In this document: one piece after another, positions 61,725 through 64,000 of the stretch | How the letters are laid out: every line of letters starts with the position of its first letter | Position numbering within the stretch: the stretch's first letter is position 1 | DNA from: Alcanivorax sp. 1008 | Lineage (GTDB): Bacteria; Pseudomonadota; Gammaproteobacteria; Pseudomonadales; Alcanivoracaceae | DNA length: 64,000 nt | NCBI RefSeq assembly: GCF_020667895.1 | Contig: NZ_JAFMPS010000005.1 | Span: 1-64,000 of the forward strand | Direction: 5' to 3' | The notes under the pieces: model-generated | Seen by the model: the letters and a program-made list of their open reading frames with translations, nothing else | The model's database searches: none | What the model was told of the DNA's origin: nothing | Position numbers and translations under genes: made by a program

Positions 61725-62660
61725 ATGTCAAATACGACCGGGCGTAGCCCGAATAATCGCGTTACGGAAGGCAACCAGAGTCGGTCGCGTGAGCGTCGGC
61801 ATAATCAGGCCGCATCGTCGGGCCCAGGGTTATTCTTGGGGGTGGGCGATGGACTGCGTGTTACTCCCAAAAAAGCATTTAGCCCTATATCTGTTGCTGA
61901 AGTTGTTTCGAACGAGCCGTACGTCCTGACCGTGACGCGGGTGGAGCGTGCTGACGATTTGGCGTTGAAAGGGCTTCGGGTCGCGACGATCCCGTCTCGG
62001 GTGCTTTATTTCGACACCACCCGTGATGCCGATTTCCCTAGTGGGAGAAACTGGATATTTGCGCATGGCGCCTCGGCTCGCGCGGTAGAAATGTCTCGTG
62101 GGAAAGGCCAAAGCCTAACAGTGCGCCCGCACCCTGATGCAGCGAGCGAAGACATTCGCCGTTCAATCGAGTCCGGCTTCACGGTGAGGTTTACTGGTGA
62201 AGAGGATGACATGGGCGCGCCGGTGCTCGCTGTGGCAGCAGATGCTCCCTGGGTGGTAAAGCCGCTCGAGTCTGTAGGCAAGGACTGGTGGCGATCGCCG
62301 ATGCGATGCTGGATGACAGCGCTGGAGGAAGATTTCCGTTCCGCGCTTGATGTCGAGGCTGATGCGCAGCGGTACCTGGCAGCACTGGCGCTGGAAAATT
62401 TGGCAGGCGATATGTTTCGCGAGCGAGTCCGGCAGATTGATAGAGGCAAGTTGCCGTCGGACCAGTACACCCAATTCCGAGAGCTGCAAGATGCCATCGG
62501 GGTGCTGCGCCGTCAGGAGGAGGCCAGATTGGCTTCGCCTTCTATTTTGAAGGCTCTTGATGATCTGGTGCCGGAAGTACTTGAACGAGTTGTGAGTCGC
62601 GCCAACGAGCTCAATAAAGAGCTTGATCCGGAAGCGGCACCAATCGGCATGAATCCCTAA
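61725..62660 (+). CDS. Unknown 311-aa protein, operon member 8
   Basis: A ribosome site, TTAGGAAG, precedes the start. The first 35 residues are polar and disordered (RSPNNRVTEGNQSRSRERRH). A beta region follows (VVSNEPYVLTVTRVERADDL), and the C-terminal half is helical with FRSALDVEADAQRYLAALALENLA, which recalls the RSALE segment of members 4 and 5. The 36-base gap before it is the longest in this part of the operon. Confidence 0.65.
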   Translation: MSNTTGRSPNNRVTEGNQSRSRERRHNQAASSGPGLFLGVGDGLRVTPKKAFSPISVAEVVSNEPYVLTVTRVERADDLALKGLRVATIPSRVLYFDTTRDADFPSGRNWIFAHGASARAVEMSRGKGQSLTVRPHPDAASEDIRRSIESGFTVRFTGEEDDMGAPVLAVAADAPWVVKPLESVGKDWWRSPMRCWMTALEEDFRSALDVEADAQRYLAALALENLAGDMFRERVRQIDRGKLPSDQYTQFRELQDAIGVLRRQEEARLASPSILKALDDLVPEVLERVVSRANELNKELDPEAAPIGMNP

Positions 62661-62680
62661 CAATCTCCGGTGAGGATGAT

Positions 62681-62959
62681 ATGAGCAACGACAAGATTCG
62701 CGTCCAGGTGAGTCGGGAAGTTACCAGCATCGATACGCATGTCGTGTATATGACTCAAGAAGAGTTCGATCGCATGAAGGAGATCGATGAATTGCATGAA
62801 AAGGCCGAGTACGCGATTGGCCTACCGCATGCTCTACTTGATGGCGACGAGGTAATGGACTCTGCCCTTCGGTCTATTGAAATAGGCACGGAGAAAGATG
62901 CGCGCCACGAGGTGCTTTTAGCGGATGACGAGTCTGCTCATTCCATGGTGGTCGATTAA
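62681..62959 (+). CDS. Small acidic 92-aa protein
   Basis: GGTGAGGATG before the start gives a ribosome site. The protein is strongly acidic and contains VYMTQEEFDRMKEIDELHEKA, a helix-rich stretch. It could be a small adaptor or DNA-mimic type protein, but no family is recognised. It lies between member 8 and the Tus homologue. Confidence 0.6.
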   Translation: MSNDKIRVQVSREVTSIDTHVVYMTQEEFDRMKEIDELHEKAEYAIGLPHALLDGDEVMDSALRSIEIGTEKDARHEVLLADDESAHSMVVD

Positions 62960-62981
62960 TTCCGTTCTCACGGGAGGCAAT

Positions 62982-63983
62982 ATGGAAGCCGATATTCTCA
63001 AGCTGATTAGGTCCCTGCTCGATGAGAGCAAACAGTTGGCGGATGATGTCCGTGCTTTAGACCCTCGGCGATGCTGGCTCTATACCGCGAACGAAGCGCC
63101 GGTCAAGACGACGATTCACTGGGTGCTGCAGGACTTTCGGTACCGCGACGATCGGACGCCTGAGCAACGGGCCATGCTTGGCCCCCACAAAAACCCTCGG
63201 ATTGAGCGGTATCCAGGGATATGCGCTGTCGATCCTGAGACCATGGCCCGGGTCGAGCGGATCAATACCACCAAGAAGCGCCTTCAGGATGACATTCAGG
63301 GCTATCGAGCGGAGCTCAGCGTCAAAACGGGCGAGAAGCTGCTGAGCGGATTAAACCTGAAGCGTGATCCTGCGCTACAAATGATGCTGGGCGACGCCGG
63401 CCTGACGCGGGTCAACCTGATGAAGATGTACCGACATTTGCCGGCTTTCGTTGAGCCGGTGAAGTCAGTCAATTATCAGCGGGTTCTGTCGACCCCGCAC
63501 GTAAAGACCCTGACGTCAGAGCAGCTGATTGCCTTGATCGATGCGCGGATCGCCAAACTGCGCAATGACGGCACATCCAGACGGGCAATGCTTGAGGCGC
63601 GTGAGCGGGTGTTGGATGAGCCTGACGTTCACTATGCCAAGGTCAGGACTGTCGCCCCCCAGTTGCGGGCGAATGTGGCAATAGGTCGCGGTGGTCGAGA
63701 CAACACCAAGGTAGTGCAGGCGGCCATGCCGATATTCGTGCTTGGCGATGTGCTGCCGACGCATAATGGCGCAACGCTGCCGACGCCGCTTCTGCCAGAG
63801 GACCAACAGGCGATGGAGGCTGAGCTGGGGGAGCGTACCAGAGTCAGGAACCAGAAGATTCTGGAAGACGTGGAGTTTATCAAGGACCTGGGTATTCACC
63901 GCTACATTGAAGGGAGGTCAACGCGCGCCATCTTCCCTAAGGACGAGGACGAGAACGATATCGTCCCGGGCATGCGGATTTAA
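62982..63983 (+). CDS. tus: Tus-family DNA replication terminus-binding protein
   Basis: The 333-aa protein matches Escherichia coli Tus in order and pattern. RIERYPGICAVDPETMARVERINTTK (73-98) corresponds to the Tus stretch with RLPGVLCYQVDN and INKLKTT. MYRHLPAF (149-156) corresponds to VHRHLPGL. VAPQLRANVAIG then VVQAAMPIFVLGD (224-256) corresponds to the DNA-contacting strands and the VQHACPTPLIALI strand. Tus blocks the replicative helicase in one direction at Ter sites. On a plasmid it may set the replication end point. GGGAGG precedes the start at 62982. Identity is moderate and the C terminus is longer than in E. coli. Confidence 0.8.
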   Translation: MEADILKLIRSLLDESKQLADDVRALDPRRCWLYTANEAPVKTTIHWVLQDFRYRDDRTPEQRAMLGPHKNPRIERYPGICAVDPETMARVERINTTKKRLQDDIQGYRAELSVKTGEKLLSGLNLKRDPALQMMLGDAGLTRVNLMKMYRHLPAFVEPVKSVNYQRVLSTPHVKTLTSEQLIALIDARIAKLRNDGTSRRAMLEARERVLDEPDVHYAKVRTVAPQLRANVAIGRGGRDNTKVVQAAMPIFVLGDVLPTHNGATLPTPLLPEDQQAMEAELGERTRVRNQKILEDVEFIKDLGIHRYIEGRSTRAIFPKDEDENDIVPGMRI

Positions 63984-64000
63984 TCCAGATAGGGAGTGCT

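Overview
This window is the conjugation and type IV pilus region of a large mobile element, most likely a conjugative plasmid of a gammaproteobacterium. That inference rests on an IncI/R64-like (Dot/Icm, MPF-I type) secretion system, an R64-type thin-pilus operon and an StbA/ParM partition pair. The sequence is moderately GC-rich by eye and genes are packed with many 1-4 base ATGA/TAATG overlaps. No rRNA, tRNA or CRISPR array was seen. No relaxase, DotL/TrbC coupling ATPase, replication initiator, tnsABC or prepilin peptidase was recognised, so the element continues beyond the window or borrows these functions from the host.

Layout. 1-1197: the end of a Tn7-like transposon. Three spaced 20-base TnsB-type sites lie just inside a terminal TGT at 1197, and the interior runs leftward with the tail of an outer-membrane barrel gene and an IS3 OrfA remnant. 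1270-3764 (minus): a YqaJ-type exonuclease and an unknown partner. 4062-14161 (plus): the main Dot/Icm operon, DotI, DotH, DotG, DotF-like, DotE-like, DotP-like, DotN, an unknown 453-aa protein and the DotO ATPase. 14167-15072 (minus): a tyrosine recombinase. 15124-28358 (plus): DotD, DotC, DotB, an apparent IcmT-PilL fusion, then PilN, PilO, PilP, PilQ, PilR, two prepilins, PilV and PilT. 28438-29870: StbA/StbB partition genes. 29878-30791 (minus): a secreted protein and an IcmW-like adaptor. 30868-33108: DotA/TraY. 33154-36595: small and orphan genes, including a periplasmic EF-hand protein. 36582-45422 (minus): an operon with DotM, a TraX-like membrane protein, a paralogous secreted pair and several unknown proteins. 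45490-46938: three unknown genes. 46924-47745 (minus): endonuclease I. 47899-50611: small proteins, a Fic-fold protein whose catalytic motif is destroyed, and a putative DNA-binding protein behind a 14-base inverted repeat. 50628-52150 (minus): two unknown genes. 52228-62959: a tightly coupled operon with an ice-nucleation-like repeat protein followed by eight unknown proteins of about 310-435 aa, at least two of them clear paralogues, and one small protein. 62982-63983: a Tus-family replication-terminator protein.

How it fits together. The Dot/Icm genes build the mating channel: DotC/D/H/G/F core, DotI/E/P inner-membrane parts, DotA, DotB and DotO ATPases, and DotM/DotN of the coupling complex. 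The pil genes build the thin pilus used for mating-pair formation. Several divergent gene pairs are separated by a shared palindromic element, TCCCGT-N14-ACGGGA or a close variant, with -10-like hexamers flush against each arm. This suggests bidirectional promoters and a common regulon. The most interesting unexplained parts are the 52-63 kb operon, the plasmid-borne Tus homologue, the IcmT-PilL fusion, the IcmW-like protein and the dead Fic protein.
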